A stretch of DNA of 64,000 bases from Streptacidiphilus sp. 4-A2 (GTDB lineage: Bacteria; Actinomycetota; Actinomycetes; Streptomycetales; Streptomycetaceae): the NCBI GenBank assembly GCA_014284505.1, contig JAAFYY010000001.1:6249845-6313844 (forward strand), read 5' to 3'. This document shows positions 45,138 through 54,708 of the stretch, one piece after another. The first letter of the stretch is position 1; each line of letters opens with the position of its first letter. The position numbers were made by a program, and so were the translations under genes. The notes beneath the pieces are model-generated. The model was not told the origin of the DNA. It was given only the letters and a program-made list of their open reading frames with translations, and made no database searches.

Positions 45138-46040
45138 GTGGACTGGCTGGAGCGTGCCGCGCGGTTGAGGCAGTGGAGTGGGAACGGGGTGCGGGCGCCG
45201 CACAAGCCGCTGCTGTTCCTGTATGCGCTCGGGCGCTTCCAGCGGGACCCCGACGGGGAGCTGGCCTACAGCGCGGTGGAGCAGGATCTTCGGCAACTGC
45301 TGGTCGAGTACGGGCCGGCCCACCGGACCACTCCGGCCTACCCGTTCCACCACCTCCAGAGCGACGGGGTCTGGGAGGTGCACACCGACCACGGTCCCGG
45401 CAGTCCGGGGAGCGGGGTGCTGGAGCTGCGGGCATCCCGGGCGAGGGGCCGGCTCGCGCCGGAGCTGCGGGCTGCTCTGCGGCGCGAACCGGCGTTGCTC
45501 GGCCGCCTTGCCAGGGTCCTGCTCGACCTGCACTTCGCGCCGTCCCTGCACGGTGACTTGTGCGACGCGGTCGGCCTGGATCTGGAACCGGCCGAGACCG
45601 GGTTGCGACCGCTGTCGGGTACCGGTCGTCGGCGCGACGGACGGATGCGGGAGCTGGTGCTGACCGCGTACGAGTACCAGTGCGCCTTCTGCGGATACGA
45701 CGGCCGGATCGGCGCCGTGCCGGTCGGGCTGGAGGCCGCGCATGTGCGCTGGTGGGCGTTCCACGGCCCGGACGAGATCAACAACGGGCTCTGCCTGTGC
45801 TCCCTGCACCACAAGCTCTTCGACAAGGGTGTCCTCGGGCTCGCCGACGACCGTCGCGTCATGGTTTCGCAGCGCTTCGTCGGCCGGAGTCCGGCGGCGC
45901 ATGCGCAGGTGCTCGCACTCGCCGGCCGGCCGCTGCTCGGCCCTCAGCCAGGCGTACGGCCGGTCTCGGCACGCCATCGCGAGTGGCACACCAGGCAGGT
46001 CTTCCATGGCACTCCACGTCCGGGGACCGGCGCGCCGTAG
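45138..46040 (+). CDS. HNH endonuclease, likely restricting phosphorothioate-modified DNA (type IV)
   Basis: 300 residues from GTG 45138, MDWLERAARLRQWSGNGVRA. The N-terminal half, with APHKPLLFLYALGRFQRDPD and TTPAYPFHHLQSDGVWEVHT, matches the sulphur-binding-domain type that recognises phosphorothioated DNA in ScoMcrA-like enzymes. The C-terminal HNH reads YQCAFCGYDGRIGAVPVGLE and AAHVRWWAFHGPDEINNGLC, then LCSLHHKLFDKGVLGL. Cuts incoming DNA carrying dnd modification. Intact. I see no dnd genes near it, as expected for an enzyme that attacks such DNA. Confidence 0.88.
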   Translation: MDWLERAARLRQWSGNGVRAPHKPLLFLYALGRFQRDPDGELAYSAVEQDLRQLLVEYGPAHRTTPAYPFHHLQSDGVWEVHTDHGPGSPGSGVLELRASRARGRLAPELRAALRREPALLGRLARVLLDLHFAPSLHGDLCDAVGLDLEPAETGLRPLSGTGRRRDGRMRELVLTAYEYQCAFCGYDGRIGAVPVGLEAAHVRWWAFHGPDEINNGLCLCSLHHKLFDKGVLGLADDRRVMVSQRFVGRSPAAHAQVLALAGRPLLGPQPGVRPVSARHREWHTRQVFHGTPRPGTGAP

Positions 46041-46047
46041 GTGACGG

Positions 46048-46086
46048 CCTCCGGCGACGGCCCCAGGTCGGGGCCGTCACCGGAGG
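46048..46086. terminator. Bidirectional terminator between HNH and M23 genes
   Basis: CCTCCGGCGACGGCCCC (46048-46064) and GGGGCCGTCACCGGAGG (46070-46086), one mismatch, 5-base loop. Confidence 0.85.
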
Positions 46087-46098
46087 GTGCGTCAGCGG

Positions 46099-47340
46099 TC
46101 ATGGCCCGCTGTCGATCAGTTCAACTGAAGGGGAAGGGGAAGGGGTGGAACGGGAGTTGGGGTCCCAGTGGATGCGACGGCCGCGCCACAGGCCGCCGTT
46201 GATGCCGGTGAAGCGCAACTGGAGCCCGATGCCGTCGCGTTCGGCGTGCAGGTGCAGGTGGGGCTCGGTGCTGTTGCCCGAGTTGCCGATCTCGCCGATC
46301 GGATCGCCGGCCCGGACCGTGTCCCCGGTGCGGACCAGGACTGTCCCGCGCTTCAGGTGGGCCAGGACGACGGTCTCCTTGCCGGTGTCTATGCAGACGT
46401 GGTTCCCGGTCGCGGGGGCGTAGCGCGAGCGGCCGGGGACCTGGTCGTCATGCCCGTCCGCCGCGCTCGTCACGGTCCCCGCGCAGGGCGCGAACAGCCG
46501 TGTCCCGTATGCCTCGTAGGCACCCGGATCGCTGGGCAGCAGGGCGGCGGCGGAGTGCGTTCCGCGCGGGCCGATCTTGACGATGTCGAGCGCCCCGCGC
46601 TGCTCGGGAACGCGGTAGTGGTGGTTCAGCCCGTACCCTCCGCCCTGCCCGATGTGCCAGGTTCCGCTGTCACAGGGGAAAAGCAGTGGCTCGGACACCT
46701 CCTCCGGCCAGCGGTGCCGCCTGGCCCAGGCGATCCAGGCGCCCAGCCCGAGGAGCACGGCCAGCGGCTCGACCAGGGAGGCGGCGGCTGTGCCGCCTGC
46801 CGCCAGCCCGCCGAGCCGGACGGCCGAGAGCGCATCGCCGACCACCAGCAGCGCCGCTGCCCAGCGGATCAGGGGCGGAAAGCTCCACCTCGACGGAGTC
46901 CCGAAGCCCTCGGCGCGCAGCAGCAGGATCGCCAGCACCCCGGCGCTCGATATCCACGCCGCAACGGATTCGGCGGTCCACAGGCTCACGCCGACGGCGA
47001 TGTACGCCGTGCTCCACCAGGCCATGCCGAACCACCACCGCAGCGGGCCCTGGGAAATGCCCGCCCACCGGGATTCATTCGCGGGGCTGATGCCCAGCCC
47101 GCGCAGCCGTCCGTCCGCACCGGCGACCGCCCAGACCGGAATCCGGGCCCGTGTGCCGACGATCAGGAGCCCTCCTCCCTTCCTTTCCGTCACCGACACC
47201 AAGGAGCCGGCGCGCTGCCGGGTCGAGGCGAGGATCGCTTCGAGTCTGTCCTCCCCGACCGCGTCGACCAACCCCGGTGCCAGCAGGCGTCGGCCGTCCG
47301 GTGAAGCGGTCAGGAACTCACTCAGGGCATCGGTGATCAT
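46099..47340 (-). CDS. Membrane-bound M23-family peptidase
   Basis: 413 residues from ATG 47340, MITDALSEFLTASPDGRRLL. Four membrane helices at about residues 100-215 (SLWTAESVAAWISSAGVLAI, AAALLVVGDALSAV, AVLLGLGAWIAW). The C-terminal half is a LysM-free M23 domain: HHYRVPEQRGALDIVKIG (first metal ligands), KRGTVLVRTGDTVRAGDPIG and NSTEPHLHLHAERDG, which carries the conserved HxH. Probably a peptidoglycan endopeptidase facing the outside. ATG is chosen because the protein-like sequence begins there. Confidence 0.85.
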   Translation of the reverse strand: MITDALSEFLTASPDGRRLLAPGLVDAVGEDRLEAILASTRQRAGSLVSVTERKGGGLLIVGTRARIPVWAVAGADGRLRGLGISPANESRWAGISQGPLRWWFGMAWWSTAYIAVGVSLWTAESVAAWISSAGVLAILLLRAEGFGTPSRWSFPPLIRWAAALLVVGDALSAVRLGGLAAGGTAAASLVEPLAVLLGLGAWIAWARRHRWPEEVSEPLLFPCDSGTWHIGQGGGYGLNHHYRVPEQRGALDIVKIGPRGTHSAAALLPSDPGAYEAYGTRLFAPCAGTVTSAADGHDDQVPGRSRYAPATGNHVCIDTGKETVVLAHLKRGTVLVRTGDTVRAGDPIGEIGNSGNSTEPHLHLHAERDGIGLQLRFTGINGGLWRGRRIHWDPNSRSTPSPSPSVELIDSGP

Positions 47341-47479
47341 GGTGGAACGTCCCCCGTACAGAATTTCTTGTTGACGTGTCGTCAGTTGTAGTTGCAGCGG
47401 CGGGGCATGGCCTCGGCCCCCGGGAACCGGCACGGCGGGCTGCCGTGCCGCGCCCGGAGACCGGGACCACGGGCCGGGG

Positions 47480-48976
47480 TCAGCCGGCGGCGGGTGGGGT
47501 GTGACGGCGCAGGGCGCGGTCGACCAGGGCGCCGGCTGCGCCCAGGTACTCCTCGGGAGCGAGCAGGTCGTCGACGGTGACTCCGGCCGGGAGCTTGGCG
47601 AGCAGGTCCGCGTGGCTCTTCAGGACGTCGGCGAAGGTACGTTCGCCGCCTGCGGTCTCCCGGGCGCACTCAGCCAGCAGCCGCTTGGCCTCGACCTTCC
47701 CCAGCAGCGGCGCGAGGGCGACATTGAGCCGCTCGGAGACGATCGACCCGCCGGTGAGGTCCAGGTTGCGGCGCAGCGCGGACGGGTGGACCTCCAGCCC
47801 CTCGGCGAGTTCGGCCGCGGTGCGGGCAGCGCCCGCCGTGAGCCGCAGCGCCTCACGCAACGGCTGCCACTCGGCATGCCAGGCCCCGGGCGCGCGCTCG
47901 TCCTCGGCCAGCATGCTCTGGGTCAGAACCGCTGTGTACAAGGGAAGTTGACGCGCCGCGGAGACCACGAGCACGGCCAGCACCGGGTTGCGCTTCTGCG
48001 GCATGGCCGAGGACACGCCGCGGCCGCCGGCGGCCGGCTCGGCGACTTCGCCGACCTCCGTGCGCGACATCCCCTGGACGTCCAGGGCGAACTTGCCCAG
48101 CGCCCCGGTGACCGCGCTGAGGACCCAGCCGATGTCGCACAGCGGCATCCGCAGGCTGTGCCACGGCCCGGCGGGTTCGGCGAGGCCCAGTTCGGCGGCG
48201 AACCGCGCGGCGAGTTCGATGCCGTGCTCCGGTCCCTCGGCGGCGGTGCCCCGCGCGTACTCCTGGTAGGCGGCCAGTGTTCCGGCCGCGCCGCCGAGTT
48301 GGGCCGGGAGTCCGGCGGCGGTGGCGCGCAGTCGGGCGGAGGCGTCGAGCACCGAGCCGAGCCAGCCCGCGGCCTTGAGCCCGAAGGTGGTCGGCACCGC
48401 GTGCTGGGCCAGGGTGCGCGCGGCCATCGGGGTGTCCCGGTGCTCCCGGGCCAGAGCGGCCAGCGCCGTGGCGGTCCGGGACAGGTCTCGGTCGATCCCG
48501 TCCAGGACCCGGACGGTGAGCAGCATCGCCGCCGAGTCGAGGATGTCCTGGCTGGTGCTGCCGAGGTGGACATGTCCCACGGCGGCCGGAGCGACGGCGG
48601 CGACCGCCGCGGTGAGCTCCTGGACCAGTACCACCACCGGGTTGGCTGCACCCCGCGACCGCTGGGCGAGCGACTCCACATCGATCCGGGCCGAGCGCGC
48701 GCCCTCGGCGATCCCTTCCGCGGACTCGGCCGGGATCACCCCGAGCGCCGCCTGGGCACGGGCCAGTGCGACCTCGGCCTCCAGCATCGCGGCCACCCAG
48801 GCCTCGTCGCTGAGTGCCGCGAGGATCCCGTTGTCGGCGTAGACCGGCGCGAGCAGGCCCGCGTCGACTCCCGCACCGGTCCCGGCCTCAATGCCTGAGC
48901 TGCTGTCCCGCTGCTCGTCGTGCCGGCGTTCGTCGCTCCGGTGCCGGCTGTCCTGGTGCTCGCTGTCCCCATTCAT
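47480..48976 (-). CDS. 3-carboxy-cis,cis-muconate cycloisomerase-like lyase (PcaB type)
   Basis: 498 residues of the fumarase/aspartase superfamily. After a polar N-terminal tail of 40 residues: LLAPVYADNGILAALSDEAW, GHVHLGSTSQDILDSAAMLL and the signature SSAMPQKRNPVLAVLVV (GSSxMPxKxNP). PcaB makes gamma-carboxymucono-lactone in the protocatechuate pathway; no other pca genes are near, so the annotation is by family only and adenylosuccinate-lyase-like function is an alternative. The tail (EHQDSRHRSDERRHDEQRDS) is unusual. Confidence 0.82.
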   Translation of the reverse strand: MNGDSEHQDSRHRSDERRHDEQRDSSSGIEAGTGAGVDAGLLAPVYADNGILAALSDEAWVAAMLEAEVALARAQAALGVIPAESAEGIAEGARSARIDVESLAQRSRGAANPVVVLVQELTAAVAAVAPAAVGHVHLGSTSQDILDSAAMLLTVRVLDGIDRDLSRTATALAALAREHRDTPMAARTLAQHAVPTTFGLKAAGWLGSVLDASARLRATAAGLPAQLGGAAGTLAAYQEYARGTAAEGPEHGIELAARFAAELGLAEPAGPWHSLRMPLCDIGWVLSAVTGALGKFALDVQGMSRTEVGEVAEPAAGGRGVSSAMPQKRNPVLAVLVVSAARQLPLYTAVLTQSMLAEDERAPGAWHAEWQPLREALRLTAGAARTAAELAEGLEVHPSALRRNLDLTGGSIVSERLNVALAPLLGKVEAKRLLAECARETAGGERTFADVLKSHADLLAKLPAGVTVDDLLAPEEYLGAAGALVDRALRRHTPPAAG

Positions 48977-49124
48977 GTGCGTTGCCCTCCCGCTTTCCGA
49001 CTGGCGTGCGACTCGCAGAGACTCCCAGTCTCACAGCAAGCGCTCCGTGCAACGGGATCGGGGCGGGCATCGCTGGTGCGAAATTCGGTCCCGGGCGGCT
49101 GTCGCGCCAGGTTGAATGGGGCGT

Positions 49125-50953
49125 ATGAGCAGCGACACACAGCAGGCGCCGGGCTTCGGCGAACCCCCGGTCTGGGAGCAGCGCTACCGCGCGGGCCGGA
49201 TCTTCGAACCGACCTGGGCGGACGACGCCCCCGACCGGTCCATTTTTATCTCCAATGCCACCGGCACCTTCGAGGTGTACGCCTGGGACCGCGCCACCGG
49301 CGTCCAGCGCCAGGCCACCAGCCGGGCCAACGGCACCACCGAGGCGGTGCTGACCCCGACGGCGAGTGGATCTGGTGGTTCGACGACACCGACGGCGACG
49401 AGTTCGGGATCTGGCGCCGGCGGCCCTTCGACGCCGCCGCCCCCGGCCCGGAGGCGGTTCCCGACGAGGAGGCCGTGCCCGGACTGCCGCCCGGCTACCC
49501 CGAGGGACTCGCGCTGGGCCGCCCCGGGAGCGGGGTGACCGCGGTGCTGGGACGGTCCACCAACGAGGACGGCAGCACCCTGCACCTGGTGCGCACGGGC
49601 TCGGAGCCGATCGAGATCTACCGGCCGGGAGAACGCGGACGTCGCGGACCTGTCCCGGGACGGGACGCTGATCGCCATCCACCACACCGAGCACGGCGAC
49701 GCCATGCACCCGCGTTGCGGGTGCTCAGCGTCCGTGACGGCTCCACGGTCGCCGAACTGGACGACGCCACCGGCCGCGAGACTCCGCTGGCCCTGTCCTG
49801 CCTGGGCTTCGCGCCGCTCCCCGGCGACAGCCGGATGCTGGTGGCGCACCAGCGCCGGGGCCGCTGGGAGCTGCTGCTGTGGGAGACCGCGACCGGCGAG
49901 CAGACCGAGCTGGAGCTGGGCCTGCCGGGCGAGGCCTCGGCCTCCTGGTACCCGGACGGGTCGGCGCTGCTGGTACAGCACAATCATCACGCGCGCAGCG
50001 AGCTGTTCCGCTACGACTGGCCACCGGCACGCTGGAGCAGCTGAGCACCCCACCGGATCGGTCAGCGACGCGGGCGCGCGGTCGGACGGCAGCGTCGAGT
50101 TCCTCTGGTCCTCGGCCGAGCAGCCGCCGGTGGTCCGCTCGACGCACGGCACCGTGGTGCTGGCGGCGCCAGGACCGCAGGCGCCCCGTCCGTGCCGGTC
50201 GAGGACGCGTGGGTGGACGGTCCCGGCGGTGCGGTCCACGCGCTGGTGCAGCGGCCCGCCGGGGTGGGCCCGTTCCCGACGGTGTTCCAGGTCCACGGTG
50301 GTCCCATGGCGCACGACCGCGACGCGTTCACGCTGGCTCCGGCCGCCTGGGTGGACCACGGCTTCGCGGTGGTGCGGATCAACTACCGCGGCTCCACCGG
50401 TTACGGGCAGGAGTGGCAGGACGCGCTGCGGCACCGGATGGGCCTGATCGAGCTGGAGGACATCGCGGCGGTCCGTGCCTGGGCGGTCGAGTCCGGGCTG
50501 GCCGACCCGGCCCGGCTGGTGCTGGCGGGCGGCTCCTGGGGCGGCTACCTGACCCTGCTCGGCCTCGGCGTCCAGCCGGAGCTGTGGACGCTGGGCCTGG
50601 CCGCGGTCCCGGTCGCGGACTATGTGACGGCCTACCACGGCGAGATGGAGGCGCTGAAGGCCGTGGACCGCACGCTGTTCGGCGGCGCTCCGGAGGAGGT
50701 CCCGGAGCGCTACGCGGCCTCGTCGCCGATCACCTATGTGGAGGCGGTGCGGGCCCCGGTGTACATCAGCGCGGGGCTGAACGACCCGCGCTGCCCGATC
50801 GACCAGATCGAGAACTACGTGCAGCGGCTGGAGAAGTCCGGGAAGACCCATGAGATCTACCGCTACGAGGCCGGGCACGGCTCGATGGTGAACGCCGAGC
50901 GGATCCGGCAGCTGCGGCTGGAACTGGAGTTCGTGGCCCGCCATCTGCCCTGA
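49125..50953 (+). CDS. S9-family peptidase (prolyl oligopeptidase type), four frameshifts
   Basis: Starts MSSDTQQAPGFGEPPVWEQR at 49125. The beta-propeller part includes FISNATGTFEVYAWDRATGV and SRDGTLIAIHHTEHGDAMHP. The hydrolase part, intact from 50190, has FPTVFQVHGGPMAHDRDAFT, the nucleophile elbow LAGGSWGGYLTLLG, SAGLNDPRCPIDQIENYV (Asp) and YEAGHGSMVNAERIRQ (His). Frame changes near 49355, 49640, 50030 and 50190. The catalytic triad is complete. Confidence 0.9.
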
Positions 50954-51046
50954 GCGTCTGCCGCGGGATGCTGTTCCGGCATGCTGCTACGGCCGCTGCT
51001 CCGGGATTCTGTTCCGGGCGCGGCTCCGGTCCCGCCCGGAACGACT

Positions 51047-51083
51047 CCGGCCCGGCCCCCGCGCAGTGCGGGGGCCGGGCCGG
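51047..51083 (+). terminator. 16-bp hairpin after the S9 peptidase
   Basis: CCGGCCCGGCCCCCGC (51047-51062) and GCGGGGGCCGGGCCGG (51068-51083), perfect, loop GCAGT. Confidence 0.88.
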
Positions 51084-51101
51084 AGGGTGGGTCAGGAGCC
51101 G

Positions 51102-51149
51102 GGGTCAGGCCGGGGTCAGGCCGGGGTCAGCAGCCGGGTCAGGCCGGGG
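51102..51149 (+). repeat. Short direct repeats, GGGTCAGGCCG type
   Basis: GGGGTCAGGCC occurs four times in this stretch, which runs into the 3' end of the SURF1 gene. Confidence 0.75.
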
Positions 51150-51945
51150 TGATGCCGAGGCGGCGGTCGCGGACGACCTCCGCCTCACGGCGGACCAGAC
51201 GGAACCACATGAAAACCGCGAATCCGGCGAAAACGAACCACTGGCAGGTGTAGCCCAGGTTCTGGAACGCCTCCAGGGTCAGCCCGTCCCCCTCCGCCGC
51301 CTGGTAGGTGGGGACCGGCACCAGGCCGGTGGAGTCGGCGTCCAGCGCGATCCAGCCGTTGTAGATCGAGTAAGGCAGGATGTTGACCAGCGTCGACGGG
51401 CTGATCATGCCCACCTCTCCGCTGGGCAGGCTGCCGGTGGCGATCACCCCGGGCGAGCTCTCGTCCTCGGCGATCTGGAGCCGGCCGTGCAGCTGAACCG
51501 TCCCGGCGGGCGGCGCGGGCACGTGCCTGCTCGCCGACCAGCCGCGGATGACGGGGATATGCGTGCCGTTGGCGAGCTGCATCGGGGTGAGCACGTAGTA
51601 GCCGGTCCTGTTGTCGACCACTCGCTGCGGCACCAGCAGCTGGTCCTTGGCGTCGTAGCGGCCGGAGAACGTCACCTCGCGCCCGGCGTCCCCGGCGGTG
51701 ACGGTCTGCGCGTCGGCCCCGGCCAGCAGCCCGGACAGCGGCACGGGACGGTCGACCAGCGCCGCGGCCTGCGCGGCCCGGAGGTCACCGGTGTGGGTCC
51801 GCTGCTCGAAACGGCTGAGCTGCCACACACCCAGCCAGATGCACAGTGGCACGGCCAGCAGGGCGAAGAGATGCAGACCGAGCCAGCGCGGGGTCAGCAG
51901 GAACCGGTACACGCCCCCACGGTAGCCAACGTCAGCGGTCGTCAT
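51139..51945 (-). CDS. SURF1-family protein (cytochrome oxidase biogenesis)
   Basis: 268 residues: N-terminal helix YRFLLTPRWLGLHLFALLAV, C-terminal helix WFVFAGFAVFMWFRLV, and between them SURF1 marks GVWQLSRFEQRTHTG, VTFSGRYDAKDQLLVPQR and VIRGWSASRH. Assembles heme-copper oxidase. ATG 51945 overlaps the stop of the small gene upstream (ATGA); GTG 51912 is an alternative that starts exactly at YRFLLTP. Confidence 0.9.
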   Translation of the reverse strand: MTTADVGYRGGVYRFLLTPRWLGLHLFALLAVPLCIWLGVWQLSRFEQRTHTGDLRAAQAAALVDRPVPLSGLLAGADAQTVTAGDAGREVTFSGRYDAKDQLLVPQRVVDNRTGYYVLTPMQLANGTHIPVIRGWSASRHVPAPPAGTVQLHGRLQIAEDESSPGVIATGSLPSGEVGMISPSTLVNILPYSIYNGWIALDADSTGLVPVPTYQAAEGDGLTLEAFQNLGYTCQWFVFAGFAVFMWFRLVRREAEVVRDRRLGITPA

Positions 51946-52151
51946 GCGTGCCTGACCTGCATCGTCCGCTTCCCGTCGATCACTTTCAGCCTCCTGGGGA
52001 GTCCCTGGGGAGATCCATTCGCGTCCCGCTCGGCACCGAGAAGAGCGTCGATCGAGGCACGGCCCTTCGCTCCCGTCCGAGGGAGGAAGCGCCCGTATTG
52101 CTCAGGGGCCACCGTAGGCGATGAATCCAGGAGCCGATCCGCCAGGGTCAC
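51942..52151 (-). CDS. Small hypothetical protein before SURF1
   Basis: 69 residues, MTLADRLLDSSPTVAPEQYG, RFLPRTGAKGRASIDALLGA, LPRRLKVIDGKRTMQVRHA. Overlaps SURF1 by 4 bp. Could also be the tail of a longer gene whose start is lost through a missing base. No family recognised. Confidence 0.5.
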   Translation of the reverse strand: MTLADRLLDSSPTVAPEQYGRFLPRTGAKGRASIDALLGAERDANGSPQGLPRRLKVIDGKRTMQVRHA

Positions 52152-52262
52152 CGCCGACCGGCCACGCCCTTCCGGACGTCACTCGCGCTGCCCTTCCCGA
52201 CGTCACTCGCGCTGCCCCTCCGGAGGTACTGGGTGGGCCTTCCGGGCTCGCGGGGCGGTGGC

Positions 52263-53771
52263 TCAGTTGTCGGGCAGGGGCGCGGTGTCGTAGACCGTCC
52301 CCGCGCAGGCGTTCGGGACGACCGCGGTGGCGGCGACCGGACTCCCCGCCCGGGGTGTGGCCGAGGGTGACCGAGGGCGGCGTGGCGGAGGGGGCGAGGG
52401 TGGTGCGCGGCGCCCCCGTCGCTGCCCGAGGGCCCGGCAGCGGCGGTCGGCGTCGCGTCGGCGCTGGTGGGACTGTCCGCGGAGGGCTGGGCGAGCCCGG
52501 CGGGGCCGTGGAAGCGCAGGTCGGCGTGCCCGTGCCGGTCGTCGGGACCCAGGCGAAGTCGACCGTGTAGAACTGGCCGGGGGCCAGCAGCACCGGGCTC
52601 GGGGTGGCCGCCGGGGAGGGCAGGAGGGTGGCCGGGTCCGTCGTGGAGTGCTGCATCACGGCGATCCGGGACGCGACGGTGCCGCTGACCGCGATCACCG
52701 ACACCGTCCCCGGCTGGGACACCTGGCAGGTTGTCTGCGAGACGTTGGCCACCTGGAACGAGCCGTAGGCGGTGCCGTCGCTCCCGGCGGCGCCCACCGT
52801 GCTGCTGCCGTTCCCCAGCTGGTCCCGGCTGCACTCGGCGGCGGTGGCCCCGCCGGGAGCGGGCGCCATCCCTGGAGGGCCCGACGTCCAGGGCATCACC
52901 GAACCGGAGCGCGAACCGAGCAGACTGCCCGGCGGCGCACCGGAGCCGGCCGCGGCCGTCCCCGGCCAGCCGACCGAGTCACCGGCGGGCGGCAGGACCG
53001 GATAGGGCGGCGTGGCCCCGGCCGAGGGAGTGGTGCTGCCGCCTCCGGCAGTGGAAGAGGTCGCGGCGTTCTGGTAGCCGGGCCCGGACTGGGGCCCCGC
53101 GGGCGCCCCGCCGATGCCCGCCAGCGAGTGCAGCGCCAGGCCGCCGAGGACACCGAGGACCAGTGCCGTGGCCGCCCCGCCGCGCCGACGCCGGGCCCGG
53201 CGCTCCGGCACGGCACGGCGCAGGTTCTCCAGCGATCCGGGGGCCGGGCTGATCCCCGCGACCGACCGGTGCAGCAGCTCGCGCAGCTCGGCCTCTCCGG
53301 GGCTCAGCTCGGTCGGGTCGCCGGCCGGCCGAGCGTCCGCGGCGACGGCCTCGCCCGCCAGCCAGGGCGGACGCTGGGCGGAGCCACCGGCATCGGCGGC
53401 ACCGCGCTGACCTCGCGCCCGCTGCTGCCGGGCCGCACGACCCGGACATAGGAACGATCCCCGGATGCCCTCTCAGCCCTGGCATCGGCTGCTTGGGATT
53501 CATCCGACTCACTGGCAGACATGGGGTCACTCTGCTGATTGGGACGATCCTGCTGATCATTGTGATTCGGCTGAGCCGGATCACTCCGCTGTTCCGCCGA
53601 ATCCAGGCGCCGGCTCAGGTACGGATCCGGATCCGGATCCGGATCCGGATGCGGATGCGGATGCGGATGCGGATGCGGATGCGGATGCGGGCCCGAGCCC
53701 AGCTGCGGGCCCAGGTGCGGGTGCGGGCCCAGGCCCGGGTGCGGCGGCTGCCGCAGCGCGTCGTCGCTCAT
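52263..53771 (-). CDS. Membrane protein partner of the sigma factor (anti-sigma-like, DUF4232-like C-terminus), several frameshifts
   Basis: Begins MSDDALRQPPHPGLGPHPHL, with a His-Pro/Asp-Pro repeat at residues 29-50 encoded by the hexamer array at 53623-53688. After a frame change near 53370: AELRELLHRSVAGISPAPGS, a membrane helix ATALVLGVLGGLALHSLAGI, a Ser/Thr/Pro-rich stalk, and an exported domain AAECSRDQLGNGSSTVGAAG ... FQVANVSQTTCQVSQPGTVS ... VPNACAGTVYDTAPLPDN. Further changes near 52510, 52390 and 52340. It overlaps the sigma-factor gene (ATGA, 53768-53771), so it is a likely anti-sigma or sensor, but no ZAS motif is visible. Confidence 0.72.
53623..53688 (+). repeat. Hexanucleotide array: 4 x GGATCC + 7 x GGATGC
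   Basis: Perfect 6-bp units for 66 bp, coding the Asp-Pro and His-Pro repeats of the sigma-factor partner on the minus strand. The copy number may vary between strains. Confidence 0.92.
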
Positions 53772-54400
53772 GACGCCGAATCCATGCTCAGCCGCAGCGC
53801 CGCCAGCCCGCGCGAGCCGTACGCCTTCACCGAGCCGATCGAGATTCCGAGGCTGTCCGCCACCTGGGCTTCGGTCATGTCGGCGAAGTACCGCAGCACC
53901 AGCACCTCGCGCTGCCGCCGTTGCAGCCCGCGCATCGCCTGGAGCAGCTGATCCCGCTCCAGGGCGTCGTAGGCGCCCTCCTCCGCGCTGGCCATGTCCG
54001 GCATGGGCTTCTGCAACAGGCGCAGGCTCATGATCCGGCGGCGCAGCGTGGAGCGGGACAGGTTGACCACGGTCTGCCGCAGATAGGCGAGCGTCTTCTC
54101 CGGTTCGCGGACCCGCCGCCGGGCCGCGTGCACACGGATGAACGCTTCCTGGACGACGTCCTCGCAGGAGGCGGCATCGTCGAGGAGCAGCGCGGCCAGC
54201 CCGAGCAGCGAGCGGTAGTGCGCCTGGTAGGTCTCGGTGAGCAGGTCGACGCTGGTGCCCTCGGCCGCGACGGCGGTGAACTCGGCCCGGTCCAGGCCCC
54301 CGTAGTCGAGGGTCCGGTCCAGCGTGCGATCAAGGGTGCGGTCCATGGTCCGGTCGATGCGGTCGACCGTCCGGCGGACGCCGGGGAAGGGGGCAGTCAC
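53768..54400 (-). CDS. RNA polymerase sigma factor, SigE family (ECF type)
   Basis: About 210 residues from GTG 54400 (MTAPFPGVRRTVDRIDRTMD); an ATG at 54487 would add 29 residues of no clear homology. The sigma2 domain is YQAHYRSLLGLAALLLDDAA with SCEDVVQEAFIRVHAARRRV; sigma4 is LPQMRGLQRRQREVL-like (AMRGLQRRQREVLVLRYFAD) and AQVADSLGISIGSVKAYGSR. The N-terminal repeat DRTMDRTLDRTLDRTLD is unusual and comes from a 12-bp DNA repeat. Cotranscribed with the membrane protein that follows. Confidence 0.88.
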   Translation of the reverse strand: MTAPFPGVRRTVDRIDRTMDRTLDRTLDRTLDYGGLDRAEFTAVAAEGTSVDLLTETYQAHYRSLLGLAALLLDDAASCEDVVQEAFIRVHAARRRVREPEKTLAYLRQTVVNLSRSTLRRRIMSLRLLQKPMPDMASAEEGAYDALERDQLLQAMRGLQRRQREVLVLRYFADMTEAQVADSLGISIGSVKAYGSRGLAALRLSMDSAS

Positions 54401-54641
54401 CGGCAACCCCCCGGATCCGGCCAGCGCTGAGCCTCCCGGCATTTCCGCCACATCTGTTGGACGCCCGGGTGGGCGTGATGGTTGCACAGCGGAAGCAGAG
54501 GATCACCGTACGGACACGCTCGGTCCCGATGGGGGTCTGCACCCATCCCGCCGCCTCCCCGCAACCGCCGGTCTCCGTCCGTGCCAACGGTACGGGGCCG
54601 ATTTACGCGCGTCACCGGAACGGGCGGAACGACGCACGACT

Positions 54642-54699
54642 GGTACCGGACAGCCACCCGCGAGCAGCGGCCTGCGCGCCGAGGTGGCTGTCCGGTACC
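54642..54699 (-). terminator. 17-bp hairpin between lysC and the sigma-factor gene
   Basis: GGTACCGGACAGCCACC (54642-54658) and GGTGGCTGTCCGGTACC (54683-54699), perfect, 24-base loop, 10 bp past the lysC stop. Confidence 0.82.
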
Positions 54700-54708
54700 T
54701 GCCAGGTA

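Noticed and set aside
47501..48898. 465-codon plus-strand frame opposite the PcaB-type gene
   Set aside because: Mirror of the lyase gene; the minus strand has the SSAMPQKRNP signature.
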